64,000 nt of DNA from DASUDX01 sp036275365 (GTDB lineage: Bacteria; Pseudomonadota; Gammaproteobacteria; Nevskiales; Nevskiaceae): positions 37,419 to 101,418 of the forward strand of contig DASUDX010000083.1 in the NCBI GenBank assembly GCA_036275365.1, written 5' to 3'. Under the pieces are notes generated by a model that worked only from the letters and a program-made list of their open reading frames with translations, did no database searches and was not told where the DNA came from. Position numbers and translations under genes: made by a program. This document shows, in pieces, positions 63,152-64,000 of the stretch (position 1 is the first letter of the stretch; every line of letters starts with the position of its first letter).

Positions 63152-63848
63152 GTCGGAAGAAGGGAGCGCGGCGCGCCCGCATCGCCCGATCCGCAGCTTC
63201 GTGCGCCGCGAGGGGCGCATGACGCCGGCCCAGACCGAGGCGCTGGCGCGCCTCTGGCCGATCTATGGCCTGGAGCGGGGCGCGGCGCCCTATGACTGGG
63301 CGGCGGTGTTCGGCCGGCGCGCGCGGGTCAGCTTCGAGATTGGCTTCGGCGCCGGCCATGCCCTGCTGCATCGCGCCGAGCGCGACCCGGACAGCGACTT
63401 CGTCGGCTGCGAGGTGCACCGACCCGGCGTGGGCCGGGTGCTGCACGAGGCCGACCGGCGCGGTCTGCGCAACCTGCGCCTGATCGCCGAGGATGCGGTG
63501 GAGGTGCTGCGCGAGGCAGTGGCCGCGGCGAGCCTCGATGAAGTGATCGTCGAGTTCCCCGATCCCTGGCACAAGAAGCGCCATCACAAGCGGCGTCTGG
63601 TGCAGACCCCCTTCCTCGATCTGGTGGCGAGCCGCCTGAAGCCAGGGGGTGACCTGCGTCTGGCCACCGACTGGCAGCCCTATGCGGCGTGGATGCTGGA
63701 AGTCCTGCAGGCGCATCCGGCCTTCGAGAACCGCTCGCCCAGCGGCGCCGGGGTGCCGCGCCCGGACAGCCGGCCGGTGACCCGCTTCGAGGCGCGCGGC
63801 GAGCGCCTCGGCCATGTGGTGAGCGATCTGCACTTCCGCCGCCGCTGA
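63141..63848 (+). CDS. trmB: tRNA (guanine-N7)-methyltransferase
   Basis: This 235-residue SAM-dependent enzyme methylates G46 in tRNA. The SAM site is FEIGFGAGHALLHRA, then DFVGCEVHRPGVGRVLHEA and the family motif VEFPDPWHKKRHHKRRLVQ. The N-terminus starts IRSFVRREGRMTPAQ. Start ATG 63141 overlaps the PaiB-like gene. Adjacent trmB near thiSG is seen in other gammaproteobacteria. Confidence 0.96.
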   Translation: MSAESEEGSAARPHRPIRSFVRREGRMTPAQTEALARLWPIYGLERGAAPYDWAAVFGRRARVSFEIGFGAGHALLHRAERDPDSDFVGCEVHRPGVGRVLHEADRRGLRNLRLIAEDAVEVLREAVAAASLDEVIVEFPDPWHKKRHHKRRLVQTPFLDLVASRLKPGGDLRLATDWQPYAAWMLEVLQAHPAFENRSPSGAGVPRPDSRPVTRFEARGERLGHVVSDLHFRRR

Positions 63849-63863
63849 GCGGCGGCCACCAGC

Positions 63864-64000
63864 TCAGGCGGTCAGCCCGCCGTCCACCACCAGATCGCTG
63901 CCGGTGATGTAGCTGGCCTCGTCGGAGGCGAGGAACACCACCGCCGGGGCGATCTCGGCGGGCCGGGCGAAGCGGCCGAGCGGGATGCGCGCGAGGGTGG
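63864..64000 (-). CDS. SDR family oxidoreductase (C-terminal part)
   Basis: The frame enters from the right edge and ends at TGA (63864-63866). The visible 45 residues match the C-terminus of classical short-chain dehydrogenases: [40 protein letters not shown]. This is the typical 3' end of FabG-like enzymes with the PAEIA and [10 protein letters not shown] blocks. Its N-terminus and active site are beyond the window. Confidence 0.9.
   Translation of the reverse strand, partial: TLARIPLGRFARPAEIAPAVVFLASDEASYITGSDLVVDGGLTA

Overview
The window is a contiguous piece of chromosome from a high-G+C Gram-negative bacterium (about 70% G+C by eye). It most resembles a gammaproteobacterium of the Xanthomonadales/Lysobacterales type. 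The reasons are the LeuS-LptE adjacency, the MinC-MinD-MinE order, thiS-thiG followed closely by trmB, a phasin gene, GTG starts and ATGA-coupled genes throughout, and promoters that often sit only a few bases from the start codon. The species cannot be fixed from the sequence alone. There is no prophage, insertion sequence, CRISPR array or rRNA operon. Almost every base is in a gene and no gene-free stretch exceeds 300 bases.

Layout. 1-5729: the end of the complex I operon (nuoJ partial, nuoK, nuoL, nuoM, nuoN), coupled to a small EF-hand lipoprotein (5726-6046) and purT. 7277-9885: a secreted DUF1800/DUF1501 pair. 9988-15395: a 1494-residue hybrid histidine kinase coupled to a response-regulator diguanylate cyclase. 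15487-18925: typA/bipA and an MltF-like lytic transglycosylase. 18931-24605: a [2Fe-2S] thioredoxin-like ferredoxin, a DUF481 outer-membrane protein, a GlcF-like Fe-S protein, lptE and leuS. 24687-28725: a phasin with a small partner gene, a YihY/BrkB membrane protein and fadD. 28746-31440: a three-gene MacB/FtsX-type ABC system with a DUF3299 lipoprotein. 31493-33323: minE, minD, minC. 33532-35954: an ATP-grasp/alpha-E pair. 36060-36144: a candidate small RNA, followed by an HNH endonuclease whose 3' end is duplicated in tandem.

36930-44372: an M3 peptidase, S-formylglutathione hydrolase, a GH5-like lipoprotein, ArsS with its peroxidase-like partner, rimO and a small lipoprotein. 44381-53026: an AEC transporter and a probable surface-glycan cluster (GT2, FAD-linked oxidase, two unrelated sulfotransferases, galE, an AlgX/AlgJ-like acyltransferase with a beta-rich N-terminal domain, and a protein with a TEK..KP motif). 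53084-56612: an Opp/Dpp-type importer with a binding protein and two permeases but no ATPase. 56642-59800: two alpha/beta hydrolases and a Ser/Thr kinase fused to a cyclic-nucleotide-binding domain. 59886-64000: a membrane protein, a glycine-zipper lipoprotein with terminator, tRNA-Gly(CCC), thiS, thiG, a PaiB-like FMN protein, trmB and the 3' end of an SDR gene.

The best candidates for something not yet described are the two-sulfotransferase glycan-modification cluster, the small RNA at 36060-36144, the ATPase-less peptide importer next to hydrolases and a cyclic-nucleotide-linked kinase, and the phasin control region (palindrome pair plus internal terminator).
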